A stretch of DNA of 64,000 bases, taken from assembly GCF_002261345.1 (NCBI RefSeq), contig NZ_NEVT01000003.1, positions 682,001 through 746,000 of the forward strand, given 5' to 3'. Positions 1-7,382 of the stretch are shown here, one piece after another. A model generated the notes under the pieces. That model saw only the letters and a list, made by a program, of their open reading frames with translations. It was not told the origin of the DNA and made no database searches. The translations under genes were made by a program, and so were the position numbers. Position 1 is the stretch's first letter. Every line of letters begins with the position of its first letter. This DNA comes from Bordetella genomosp. 2 (GTDB lineage: Bacteria > Pseudomonadota > Gammaproteobacteria > Burkholderiales > Burkholderiaceae_B).

Positions 1-355
1 CCTTGGTTTCGGCCAGCACCACGCATTCCGCGGCGACGATCTGCGCGGCGGCCGGGTCGCCTTGCGTCTTCGCCAGCTCGATGGCCTTGACCAGCGATTT
101 GCCGTGGTGCGCGACGACGGCGCGCGATGGCACGTCGGCGTCGGGGTCCAGCCCCAATTGTTCAAAGACGGTCAACAGGACCTGGCGGTGCGTGGTGGTT
201 TCCTCCAGGTAGCCTTGCCACTCTTCCTTCAGGTCGTCGTTGATCGCGCAGCCGATCGCGGCCTGGTATACCTGCACGCCGCCCATTTCTGTTTCCAGGG
301 CCTGGTAGAGCAGGTCTTCGACTTGGTTGGGTTTGATGCTTGCTGTCTTGGCCAT
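1..355 (-). CDS. Ferritin-like domain protein, 3' end cut off by the window
   Basis: The reading frame starts at an ATG at 355, preceded by a GGAG-type ribosome site, and runs leftward off the window after 118 codons (start MAKTASIKPNQVEDLLYQAL). It is helical and rich in Glu and His: an ALETEMGG stretch in the first helix and an EETTTH stretch around residue 52 resemble the metal-ligand helices of small ferritin-like or rubrerythrin-type proteins. A role in iron or oxidative-stress handling is inferred from this fold and from the Mn-catalase and DUF892 genes a few kilobases away. The end of the protein and any second ligand pair lie outside the window. Confidence 0.6.
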   Translation of the reverse strand, partial: MAKTASIKPNQVEDLLYQALETEMGGVQVYQAAIGCAINDDLKEEWQGYLEETTTHRQVLLTVFEQLGLDPDADVPSRAVVAHHGKSLVKAIELAKTQGDPAAAQIVAAECVVLAETK

Positions 356-441
356 TGTGATCTCCGGATGTGGGAATATCCCTCGTGAGCCCGTGAGGGA
401 ATTCCAGTCATCCGCAAATAGCGTGCCTGGCCCGCGCGGAG

Positions 442-945
442 TCAGCCCTTGCTCGAGGCGTCCAGCCGCTTGACCTGTTCAGCGTGCTCTTTGCGGTCTT
501 GCTCGAGCACGCGCAGTTTGTCGGCGAAGGCCGACAGTTCGTTGATCCAGCTCACCAGCATGCAGGCGTTGCAGATGGCCAGCGACACCAGGAAACCGGC
601 CACGAACGGCACCCATGGCCCGCCGCCGGAGCCGTCCGCCAGGATGCCCAGCGCGTACAGCAGGACGCCCACGGCGGCATTGAAGGCAAAAGCCCGCCAG
701 AACCGGGCGCGCATCTCGGTGCGCTTGATGGCATAGCGGTCGAGTTCGCGTGCGCGCAGCACGCCCGCGCCGGTGATGTTGTGGAACTGGCGAAAGAACC
801 AGCCCAGCAGCCCCGTGACCAGTACGTTGATGCCCGACAGGCTCTTGATGGTGCTGGAAGCGCCGACGACGGGCAACAGCATGGCTGCCCCGCCATATGC
901 CAGGGTAATGATTGCTATCACAGACCATCTGGCGAGTCGGGTCAT
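442..945 (-). CDS. Small four-helix membrane protein, RexB-like
   Basis: A 167-residue protein with about four hydrophobic segments (roughly residues 8-28, 36-53, 86-102 and 112-134) and a charged helical tail (LEQDRKEHAEQVKRL). Its ATG lies 7 bases after the stop of the upstream gene at 953, so the two are almost certainly co-transcribed. Size, topology and second position in the pair match lambda RexB, a 144-residue four-helix ion channel that depolarises the membrane during phage exclusion. The last segment (WVPFVAGFLVSLAICNACML) reads similarly to the last RexB segment as I remember it. The homology is inferred by eye; otherwise this is an uncharacterised membrane protein. Confidence 0.6.
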   Translation of the reverse strand: MTRLARWSVIAIITLAYGGAAMLLPVVGASSTIKSLSGINVLVTGLLGWFFRQFHNITGAGVLRARELDRYAIKRTEMRARFWRAFAFNAAVGVLLYALGILADGSGGGPWVPFVAGFLVSLAICNACMLVSWINELSAFADKLRVLEQDRKEHAEQVKRLDASSKG

Positions 946-952
946 GGAGTAA

Positions 953-1966
953 TCAGGCTGAAATCACCTTGTTGCGGATGAGTTCACCGAGCCAGGTCGT
1001 CATGTCGGCATAGAAGGCGTCGATGTTCGGCACGCCGTCCACCGACCTGAGCGGTATCGTACTACTGATCTTCAAGTCGTTGCCCGAGACGGTGGTGCCG
1101 TCGGCGAGCTGCAGCGCCACGGTGTTCTCTTCCTGGTCGCGCAGCGCGATGCCCAGGTTGTCCATCAGCCGGACCGTGTCGCCCGGCTGGGCGCGGCTGC
1201 GTTTCGGGTAGCGGATCTCCAGCCATACTTCCAGGTTGCCGTCGAAGACCGCGTCTTCGATATCCAGCTTGGCGTAGCTGTCGTCGCCCATGAAGCCCTT
1301 GATCAGGGACAGCACGGTCGGGTCGGGCGCCAGCTTGGCGACGTTGCGCGCCTGCCCGGCGGCAAGCTGGACGGTCGAGCCGTCCGGCGCCGTGTGGGGC
1401 GCCTGGTTCATGAAAGGGCGGCCGATCGACACGGCTTTTACATGGGACTTGCGGATCCGTTCCTTGGTGGCTTTTTTCGGTTCGTCGACCAGGGCGATGC
1501 CGGCGTCCGGCCCGATGGCCCAGCACTGGTCGCGCAGCAGCCATGCCAGGTGCTGTTCCAGCCCGCTGGCGCGCAGGCTGGCCGATTGCACCAGGGCGAC
1601 ATGGTTGTCGATCAGGGCGAAGAACAGCACGCCGGGCACGAATTGCTGCTGCGTGCCGTTCATCTTGGGCGGCTGCAGCGCCGCCATGACCAGCGACGCG
1701 GCGTCCGGGTTGTCCTCGACCACCAGTTGGTGGCTGCCGCGCTCGAATGTCAGCAGCGTGCCGCACAAGGCAGCCCCCATCTGCCGCGGCTGGTTGATCA
1801 CGCGGCAGGCGTCGGCGGCCGCGTCGATGGTTTCGAGCCGGTCCTTGATGCGTTTCCGGTCGCCGAGCGCCGCGGCCAGCAACTGTTGCAGAGTCTGGGT
1901 ATTGGCCGGCTGCAACTGGCTGCGCCGGTAATAGACCTTTCTGGTGCTCGTCTTGCTCGTCGCCAC
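953..1966 (-). CDS. RexA-like cytosolic protein, first gene of a two-gene unit
   Basis: 337 residues, soluble, no signal peptide. The start is a GTG at 1966, chosen because a strong GGGAGGG site sits just upstream. Segments that resemble lambda RexA (279 residues, DNA-binding phage sensor) as I remember it: an N-terminal YYRR strand; a central block FVPGVLFFALIDNHVAL followed by a helix; EPKKATKERIRKSHVKAVSIG (residues 162-182); and DIEDAVFDGNLEVWLEIRYP (235-254). The membrane protein that follows matches RexB in size and topology, and the order rexA-rexB is the same as in lambda. A LexA-like box lies about 150 bases upstream. A phage-exclusion function is an inference; by plain annotation this is a hypothetical protein. 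Confidence 0.6.
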   Translation of the reverse strand: MATSKTSTRKVYYRRSQLQPANTQTLQQLLAAALGDRKRIKDRLETIDAAADACRVINQPRQMGAALCGTLLTFERGSHQLVVEDNPDAASLVMAALQPPKMNGTQQQFVPGVLFFALIDNHVALVQSASLRASGLEQHLAWLLRDQCWAIGPDAGIALVDEPKKATKERIRKSHVKAVSIGRPFMNQAPHTAPDGSTVQLAAGQARNVAKLAPDPTVLSLIKGFMGDDSYAKLDIEDAVFDGNLEVWLEIRYPKRSRAQPGDTVRLMDNLGIALRDQEENTVALQLADGTTVSGNDLKISSTIPLRSVDGVPNIDAFYADMTTWLGELIRNKVISA

Positions 1967-2311
1967 TTCACCCTCCCTTGGATTGGTCCAGCGGCCACCG
2001 ATCGGCCCGCGGCCTGGCGGGCGATGCGCACGGATTCCATCCGTCCTGGTGACTAGAACATAACAAGTCCGGGCGGAAGTATTGATAAATATGTAGGCGC
2101 CGGGCGGCCGAATACTGTAATTATATCCAGTATATCGGCCTGCCGCCGCGCTGCCCGGCGGTGCGCTTTGACCAATTTTCCTGGTCCGCTTTCAGCGCGT
2201 TTCAACTCCGGGCGGCGGGGGCGCTGCATGCTCCTTGTGTTGCGCCGCATCAAGGTCCGGCGCGGCACGAGTGGCCAATATCGGGTGTCCCTCATCAACC
2301 GGAGATAGCAA
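1967..2311. other. Intergenic region between the rexA-like and cytochrome b561 genes
   Basis: A 345-base gap between two divergent genes. Its centre (about 2050-2135) is clearly more AT-rich than the surroundings and holds the LexA-like box at 2113-2132, with a perfect TATAAT read leftward at 2120-2125. The sides are ordinary GC-rich sequence with no convincing reading frame. A GGAG site lies just before the cytochrome b561 start at 2312. Confidence 0.6.
2113..2132. promoter_or_regulatory. LexA-like SOS box overlapping a leftward -10 element
   Basis: The 20 bases TACTGTAATTATATCCAGTA match the ideal E. coli-type SOS operator (TACTG, alternating TA, CAGTA) at 17 of 20 positions, including both outer TACTG/CAGTA arms. 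Beta-proteobacterial LexA binds the same CTGT-N8-ACAG core. Here the core is CTGT-N8-CCAG, one base off. A TATAAT reading toward the rexA-like gene lies inside the box (2120-2125), so LexA would block that promoter. Which of the two divergent genes is controlled is inferred. Confidence 0.6.
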
Positions 2312-3112
2312 ATGGATAGTACGGGCACCTGTTGGCAGGACTCCCCACACGGCTACGGCGTGGTCAGCCGCTGCCTGCACTGGGGCATGGCGACGCTGTT
2401 CGCGTGGCAGTTCGTGGGCGCCATCCTGCATGCCTGGGACCGCGAAGCGGCCGTGACACGCTGGTTCTGGTCCTCGCACGGCTCGCTGGGCGCGATGCTG
2501 CTGGTGCTGGCGCTGCTGCGCGGCATCTGGGGCCTGGCCAATTCGCGTCGCCGCCCGCCGGCCGATCCGAACATATGGGGTCGCCTATCCAGCGCGGGCC
2601 ATCTGGCCCTCTATGCGCTGATGGTCATCGTGCCGTTCGTCGCCATGTTGCGCACGTACGGCCGCGGCAAGGGGTTTGCCGTGTTCGGGGTTCCGGTGCT
2701 CGAAGCGTCGGGGCAGGAAATCCCGTCCCTGATGGCAGTGGGTAACGCGCTGCATGGCTGGACGGGCTGGCTGATGCTGGCGTTGATCGCCGGGCACGTG
2801 GTCATGGTGGCGGTACACCAGTATGTATGGCGGGACGGGGTCGCCGGCCGCTTCAGTCGAACACGTCGAACAGCACGTCCGCGACGATGGCGGTGCCGAT
2901 GGCCACCAGGATCAGGTCGGTGCCGGCCACCCGCCATTCGTAGCCGGGGTGCACGGGCAGGTGCGCCAGCATCGGTCCGGGAACCATCTTCTTGGCTATT
3001 CCGGGGGGCAGGGGCTTGCCGCGCGCCAGGTTCTTGCGGATGCCTGGCGGCAGGCTCGAATAGCCGGTGGCGCCGTAATCAACCGCATAGCCGCGCGCGG
3101 TCGACACGCTGA
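2312..3112 (+). CDS. Cytochrome b561-family protein with an unusual C-terminal extension
   Basis: Inner-membrane diheme electron carrier of the bacterial b561 type, which moves electrons from quinol to periplasmic or membrane acceptors. Four hydrophobic segments carry the expected histidines: H23 (RCLHWG), H56 (SSHGSLG), H148 (ALHGWTG) and H162 (AGHVVMVAVHQYVWRDG). The family normally ends just after the last motif, about residue 180. This frame has no stop there and continues for some 85 Arg/Pro-rich residues, exactly across the opposite-strand gene at 2853-3374. The extension is probably not a functional domain: either the native stop was lost or the frame shifted near 2855. Confidence 0.8.
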   Translation: MDSTGTCWQDSPHGYGVVSRCLHWGMATLFAWQFVGAILHAWDREAAVTRWFWSSHGSLGAMLLVLALLRGIWGLANSRRRPPADPNIWGRLSSAGHLALYALMVIVPFVAMLRTYGRGKGFAVFGVPVLEASGQEIPSLMAVGNALHGWTGWLMLALIAGHVVMVAVHQYVWRDGVAGRFSRTRRTARPRRWRCRWPPGSGRCRPPAIRSRGARAGAPASVREPSSWLFRGAGACRAPGSCGCLAAGSNSRWRRNQPHSRARSTR

Positions 3113-3374
3113 TGCCGGCGGTCGTCAGCGAAATGCCGACGTTCACGTCGCCATCGCCGCCTCGGTGGCCGGCGTGGTCGCCGCCCTTGGATTTGCTGCT
3201 GCCATTGCCCTGGCCGTTGCCCTTGCCGCCCTTGTCATTGTTGCCCTTGCCGTTGCCTTGCCCGCCGGCCTGGGCGGGCTTGCCCTTGCCCTCGGGGGGC
3301 GCGGCCAGCGCCTGGCTGGAAAGCGCGCCGCAACAGGCGGCCGCCAGGATGAGTATGCCCAGAGAAGTGCGCAT
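2853..3374 (-). CDS. CigR-like (RcnB family) exported protein
   Basis: 173 residues from the ATG at 3374, chosen because an AAAAGGG site precedes it and the protein then begins with a clean signal peptide (MRTSLGILILAAACCGALSS, cleaved near AQALA). A long low-complexity Gly/Lys/Asn region follows, then the conserved block LPPGIRKNLARGKPLPPGIAKK, and a C-terminal hydrophobic helix ending in VLFDVFD. This layout is that of the anti-virulence regulator CigR family, periplasmic or inner-membrane anchored. The function in this organism is unknown. Its last codons overlap the 3' part of the converging cytochrome b561 frame. Confidence 0.75.
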   Translation of the reverse strand: MRTSLGILILAAACCGALSSQALAAPPEGKGKPAQAGGQGNGKGNNDKGGKGNGQGNGSSKSKGGDHAGHRGGDGDVNVGISLTTAGISVSTARGYAVDYGATGYSSLPPGIRKNLARGKPLPPGIAKKMVPGPMLAHLPVHPGYEWRVAGTDLILVAIGTAIVADVLFDVFD

Positions 3375-3566
3375 GATATGGCCCTTTTTAGTATGGTGGC
3401 CAGCCAAGTGTAGTGCGGCGGCGCCATCCGGCAAGCGGAAAAAGGCAGCGAGGCTTTACGGCGGTTGCCAGGTATTACCGCGACGCACACCGAAGGGGCG
3501 CGGGTACAGCGCTTGCGAAGGCCGTCCGCGCCCGCATTCCGCGGGCGAACCTGCCGGGAGATTCTC

Positions 3567-4457
3567 ATGTTTGCACACAACAAGCGCTTGCAGTACACCG
3601 TCCGCGTCCGGGAAGGGAACCCGGGCCTGGCCAATTTGCTGTTGGAACAGTTCGGCGGGCCGCAAGGGGAGTTGGCGGCGGCCTGTCGGTATTTCACCCA
3701 GGCCATCGCCGAGGACGATCCGGGGCGCAAGGACATGCTGTTCGATATTGCCACCGAGGAGTTGAGCCACCTGGAAATCATCGGCACGCTGGTGGCGATG
3801 CTGAACAAGGGCGCCAAGGGGCAACTGGCCGAAGCCACCGAAAGCGAGGCCGAGCTGTATCGCGCCTTGCACGGCGCCGGCAATGATTCGCACGTGACCC
3901 AGGTGCTGTATGGCGGCGGGCCGGCGTTGACCAATTCCGGCGGGCAGCTCTGGAATGCCGGCTATATCGACACCATCGGCGATCCGTCCGCCGACCTGCG
4001 CTCGAATATCGCCGCCGAAGCCCGGGCGAAGATCATCTACGAGCGCCTCATCAATGTGACCGACGATCCGGGCGTCAAGGAGGCCCTGGGCTTCCTGATG
4101 ACGCGCGAAGTGTCGCATCAGCGCTCGTTCGAGAAAGCCCTTTACTCGATGCAGCCGAATTTTCCGCCGGGCAAGCTGCCCGGGGACCCGCGCTTCGCCA
4201 ATGTGTATTTCGACATGTCGCAAGGCGAGGGCAATACGCGCGGCTCGTGGAACAGCGACGCCAATTTCGAGATGGTGTCCGACCGCGATCGCCAGTGCGC
4301 GGTGGATGGCGACGATGGCATGCCGTCGGTCGGCCTGACAGCGGAGCAGCAGGAGGCCTTGCAGGCGCTGGTGTCGCGCACCGCGTCGGCGCCCGACGCG
4401 GATCCCGTTACGGGGGCGGACCTGGGCAGCGGCGGCGAGCCCGTGCGCACCAAGTAG
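3567..4457 (+). CDS. Manganese (non-heme) catalase
   Basis: 296 residues that dismutate hydrogen peroxide using a dimanganese centre in the cytosol. The expected ligands are present: E35 (QGELAAA), E65 and H68 (EELSHLE), E151 (AAEARAKIIYE) and H184 (REVSHQRSF). The start MFAHNKRLQYTV is the usual family N-terminus and is preceded by GGGAG; an in-frame upstream extension to 3465 is rejected. The tail after residue 220 (YFDMSQGEG, then a polar stretch) is also typical. The neighbouring DUF892 genes are often found beside Mn-catalases in stress regions. Confidence 0.93.
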   Translation: MFAHNKRLQYTVRVREGNPGLANLLLEQFGGPQGELAAACRYFTQAIAEDDPGRKDMLFDIATEELSHLEIIGTLVAMLNKGAKGQLAEATESEAELYRALHGAGNDSHVTQVLYGGGPALTNSGGQLWNAGYIDTIGDPSADLRSNIAAEARAKIIYERLINVTDDPGVKEALGFLMTREVSHQRSFEKALYSMQPNFPPGKLPGDPRFANVYFDMSQGEGNTRGSWNSDANFEMVSDRDRQCAVDGDDGMPSVGLTAEQQEALQALVSRTASAPDADPVTGADLGSGGEPVRTK

Positions 4458-4474
4458 TTCGCCGGAACTATCAA

Positions 4475-4503
4475 GGCCCGGCCGCCTGGTGTGCGGCCGG
4501 GCC
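4475..4503. terminator. Hairpin between converging genes, probable bidirectional terminator
   Basis: Perfect 11-base arms (GGCCCGGCCGC and its complement) around a 7-base loop, placed between the stops of the Mn-catalase and the converging DUF892 gene. There is no T-run on either side, so termination would rely on stem strength or Rho. Confidence 0.5.
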
Positions 4504-4524
4504 CCATGCGGCAGGCGCGGGCCT

Positions 4525-5052
4525 CTAGCGCTTGGCCTTGTCTTCGGCGTAATCGGAACGCAGCAGATATTGCCGGACGACCCCGGCCATGTTCTGTTCC
4601 AGCCAGGCCGCCATGGCGAGTTCTTCGCCCAGGATGCGCTCGCAAGTCTGCTGTGTCTGGATGTCGCCGACCACTTTGGCGGCCTCGATCAGGTTGCGGT
4701 AGGCGGCGATTTCCATGTGTTCGAACGTATAGCCGAACATGGCGCCCTTGACCACTTCGTCCCCCACCAGCATGCCGGAGAACGCCTGCGCGGCGCCCAT
4801 GGTCTTGCCCGCGGCGACTTTCAGCACCGAGGTGTCGCCGCCGCGGCTCTCGATGCATTGCTTGACCAGGCGGGCCTGTTCGCGCGTTTCCTGGATGTGC
4901 TGTTCGACACGGCGCTTCAGGTCGGGATAGTGCTCCAACCGCGATGCCATGCCCTCCAGCATGCTCTCGGCCTGCTCCTCCATGGCATGGGCGTCGCGCA
5001 GCCAGTCCATGAAGTGTTTTTCGGCCTCGTGTGTGGGTGTCTTGGTTTCCAT
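4525..5052 (-). CDS. DUF892 ferritin-like protein (YciF type)
   Basis: 175 residues or so from the ATG at 5052 (METKTPTHEAEKHFMDWL), chosen because it follows a GGGGGT ribosome site and matches the usual family start; an in-frame extension to 5175 adds a Pro/Ala-rich stretch with no family character. It is all-helical with repeated acid/His helices: DAHAMEEQAESML, EQHIQETREQA, FEHMEIAAYRNL and GEELAMAAWLEQ, the pattern of the four-helix-bundle DUF892 family. Members are induced by osmotic or oxidative stress; the biochemical role is poorly known. It converges on the Mn-catalase and diverges from the related broken gene at 5193. Confidence 0.85.
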   Translation of the reverse strand: METKTPTHEAEKHFMDWLRDAHAMEEQAESMLEGMASRLEHYPDLKRRVEQHIQETREQARLVKQCIESRGGDTSVLKVAAGKTMGAAQAFSGMLVGDEVVKGAMFGYTFEHMEIAAYRNLIEAAKVVGDIQTQQTCERILGEELAMAAWLEQNMAGVVRQYLLRSDYAEDKAKR

Positions 5053-5192
5053 GAGTGGTACCCCCGCGGGATGAGAATGAAGAGACGGCTGCACCGCAGG
5101 AATCGTGCCCGGCGCGGCAGCCGCCTGGGCGCGGGTATGCAGCTTGCGGGGGTCCGGGCTCGTTGTTTCACCCATTTTCCAGAGAGAGAGTC

Positions 5193-5693
5193 ATGGCCGC
5201 CAAGACATTGTAGGACCTGTTCATCCACGAGCTATCGGATATCTATAGCGCCGAGAAGCAATTGGCCAAAGCGCTGCCCAAACTGGCCCGGGCGGCGACC
5301 AATCCGAAATTGTCGGAAGCATTCCAGGCGCACCTGGAAGAAACGCAGGGCCAGATCGAACGCATTGACCAGGTGGTGGAGCTTTGCGATATCAAGCTCA
5401 AGCGCATGAAGTGCGCCGCCATGGAAGGGCTGGTCGAAGAGGGCAAAGAAGTGATCGAGGAAATCACCAAGGGGCCCGTGCTCGACGCCGCGCTGATCGC
5501 CGCCGCGCAGAAGGCCGAGCATTACGAAATTTCAAGCTATGGAACCTTGTGCACTTTTGCCCGGCACCTGGGGTTCAAGGACGCCGAGAAGCTGCTGTAC
5601 CAGACCCTGCAGGAAGAGAAGTCGACCGACGAGAAGCTGACCAAGCTGGCGGAAAGTGAAAGCAACCCGCAGGCTGAGAAAAAGGGCAAATAA
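5193..5693 (+). pseudogene. DUF892 ferritin-like gene broken by an amber stop at codon 7
   Basis: The frame begins MAAKTL, then TAG at 5211-5213, then continues uninterrupted as DLFIHELSDIYSAEKQLAKA to 5693, with the acid-rich helices of the DUF892 (YciF/YciE) family. Relatives usually have Gln at this position (TLQDLFIHEL), so a CAG-to-TAG change explains the stop. An AGAGAGAG site precedes the ATG at 5193, so the original start is still recognisable. A shortened product could arise by restart at a CTG or TTG (for example 5262), but this would lose the conserved first helix. Apart from the stop, codon use looks normal, so the mutation appears recent. Confidence 0.8.
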
Positions 5694-5728
5694 GCGCCGG
5701 GCCGCCGCCGCGCGCACGCCGGCGGCGC

Positions 5729-5929
5729 TCAGAACAGCCTGAGCCATTGCCAGGCATCCTGCGCGCGGCACCAGCCGCGCACCAGCGGGCCGGGCAGCCA
5801 GGTAGGCACTGTGTTGCAGAGCTCGTCGACCACCAGGCCGTCGGCGCGCATGTCGGCGACCTGCTCGGCCGAGGCTTCGAAAGGGATGTCCCAGCGGGGA
5901 TGCACGGTGATGGTATAGCGCTTTCTCAT
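5729..5929 (-). CDS. Conserved small protein, function unknown
   Basis: 66 residues (start MRKRYTITVHPRWDIPFEAS), no signal peptide or membrane segment, Trp-rich C-terminus. An AGGGA ribosome site sits just before the ATG at 5929. The frame has coding-like composition and lies alone between the broken DUF892 gene and the DUF763 gene. I do not recognise the family. Confidence 0.6.
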   Translation of the reverse strand: MRKRYTITVHPRWDIPFEASAEQVADMRADGLVVDELCNTVPTWLPGPLVRGWCRAQDAWQWLRLF

Positions 5930-6003
5930 GGCGGGTCCCTAGGCTTGGCTGCTCTTGAGGGAGCAATCCGCGTGCCTTCGCCGGCCCGGCCGCGTGCCCG
6001 CCG

Positions 6004-7245
6004 CTAACCGGCCTCCCAGCCGTAGACGCTGCGGCCGGCATAGCTCGGGGATGCGCGCCGTTCATCGTCGATGAATTCCGGCAGCGCCGGCCCGCGCGCG
6101 GCCCGTTCCAGGCGCCGCGCCTGCTGGTCGAGGCGCTGCAAGGCTTGCAGCCGCTCGTCGTTGCCGAGCGAGGCCTTGGCGACCGCCGCCTTCATGACCT
6201 CGATGGTCTGGTCGTATACCGCCAGGGGCACCGGGTAGGGGTGCCGGTCCTTGCCGCCGTGCGCCAGCGAAAAGCGCGCCGGATCGGCGAACCGGCAGGG
6301 GGCGCCGTGCACCACCTCGGCCACCAGCGCCAGCGAGCGCACGGTGCGCTCGCCCACGCCAGGCACCAGCAACAGATCGGCGAAGTCGCGCGGGCCGAGC
6401 TCGGCCGCCGCCGCCAGCGCGCCGTGCAGGCGCCGCAGGTTGACGTCCTTGGGGCGCACATCATGGTGCGCCGGCATGGCCAGATGCGGCAGCGCCAACT
6501 GGGCGGGCTCGGGCTGGGGCGCGGCCGGGAGGTCTTCCCGCGCCGCCAGGGCGGCCGTTTCCTGCACGATGAAATCGGGGCCGTTCTCCAGCAGCAGGGC
6601 GAGCTGGCCTTGCCGCGACGCCGCGGCGCGCCGGTCGGTCAGGTTGACGATACGGCCCTGGTTGACCCCGTCGATCGCGGCGTGCGGCGCATCGACGAAG
6701 CTGCGCAGGTCTTCCGAGAGCCAGTGGTAGCGGCGCGCCAGGCGGCTGTCGCCGTTCATGCCCTGCTGCACCACGACCCATTTGCCGTCGTCGGTGACGA
6801 TGAAGCCGTGCAGGTACAGCCCGAAGCCGTCTTGCACGGCGGCGCTGTCGACTTTGGCGACCAGCCGGCTGGCGCGCGCCAGCGCATCGCTGTCCACGCC
6901 CACGCGCTCGCCCAGCGCCGCCAGTTCGTGCGGCGTCTTGCGCGAATGCTGGCCGCGCCCGCCGCACACATGGATGCCCAGTTCGCCGGATAGCGGGGCC
7001 AGCCCGCGCTTGAGCGCGCCGATCACGCTGGTGGTGATGCCCGATGAATGCCAGTCCATTCCCATGACGGCGCCGAAGGACTGGAACCAGAACGGGTGCG
7101 CCAGCCGGCGCAGGAACTCGTCGCGGCCGTAGTGGTGCACGATGGCCTGCGTGATGACGGATCCCAGGCGCGACATGCGCTGGCCCAGCCAAGCCGGGAC
7201 GCGGCCGCCATGCAACGGCAAATCGGCGCTGCCGGCGCGTCGCAT
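6004..7245 (-). CDS. DUF763 domain protein
   Basis: 413 residues from the ATG at 7245 (MRRAGSADLPLHGGRVPAWL), which follows a GGAGAT site; the frame is open further upstream but without a family match. The segments RRAGSADLPLHGG, PFWFQSFGAVMGMDWHSSG, CGGRGQHSRKTP, HAAIDG, and a helix-hairpin-helix-like stretch (FADLLLVPGVGERTVRSLALVAEVVHG) are characteristic of DUF763. The HhH-like part suggests DNA contact. Members often sit near DNA-repair genes in archaea and bacteria, but no activity is established, and here the neighbours are a permease and stress genes. Confidence 0.85.
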   Translation of the reverse strand: MRRAGSADLPLHGGRVPAWLGQRMSRLGSVITQAIVHHYGRDEFLRRLAHPFWFQSFGAVMGMDWHSSGITTSVIGALKRGLAPLSGELGIHVCGGRGQHSRKTPHELAALGERVGVDSDALARASRLVAKVDSAAVQDGFGLYLHGFIVTDDGKWVVVQQGMNGDSRLARRYHWLSEDLRSFVDAPHAAIDGVNQGRIVNLTDRRAAASRQGQLALLLENGPDFIVQETAALAAREDLPAAPQPEPAQLALPHLAMPAHHDVRPKDVNLRRLHGALAAAAELGPRDFADLLLVPGVGERTVRSLALVAEVVHGAPCRFADPARFSLAHGGKDRHPYPVPLAVYDQTIEVMKAAVAKASLGNDERLQALQRLDQQARRLERAARGPALPEFIDDERRASPSYAGRSVYGWEAG

Positions 7246-7333
7246 GGGTAATCTCCAAAAAAAAGCGATATCAGGCTCTATAGTACCGAAGCGCGGACGG
7301 CCGGCTCTGCCAGGCGGGTGCGCCGCTTCATGC

Positions 7334-7358
7334 AAAAGGGCGCCCGCAAGGGCGCCCC
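7334..7358 (-). terminator. Rho-independent terminator after the APC permease gene
   Basis: Read leftward, an 8-base stem (GGGCGCCC on each side of a 4-base loop) is followed by TTTT. It lies 25 bases past the permease stop at 7383. Confidence 0.7.
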
Positions 7359-7382
7359 GGCACGGCCAGAAGGAGTGCCGCG

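Noticed and set aside
442-1966. Kiwa (KwaA/KwaB) as identity of the two-gene defence-like unit
   Set aside because: Kiwa has the membrane protein first and a DUF4868 protein second; here the order is reversed and the soluble protein fits RexA better.
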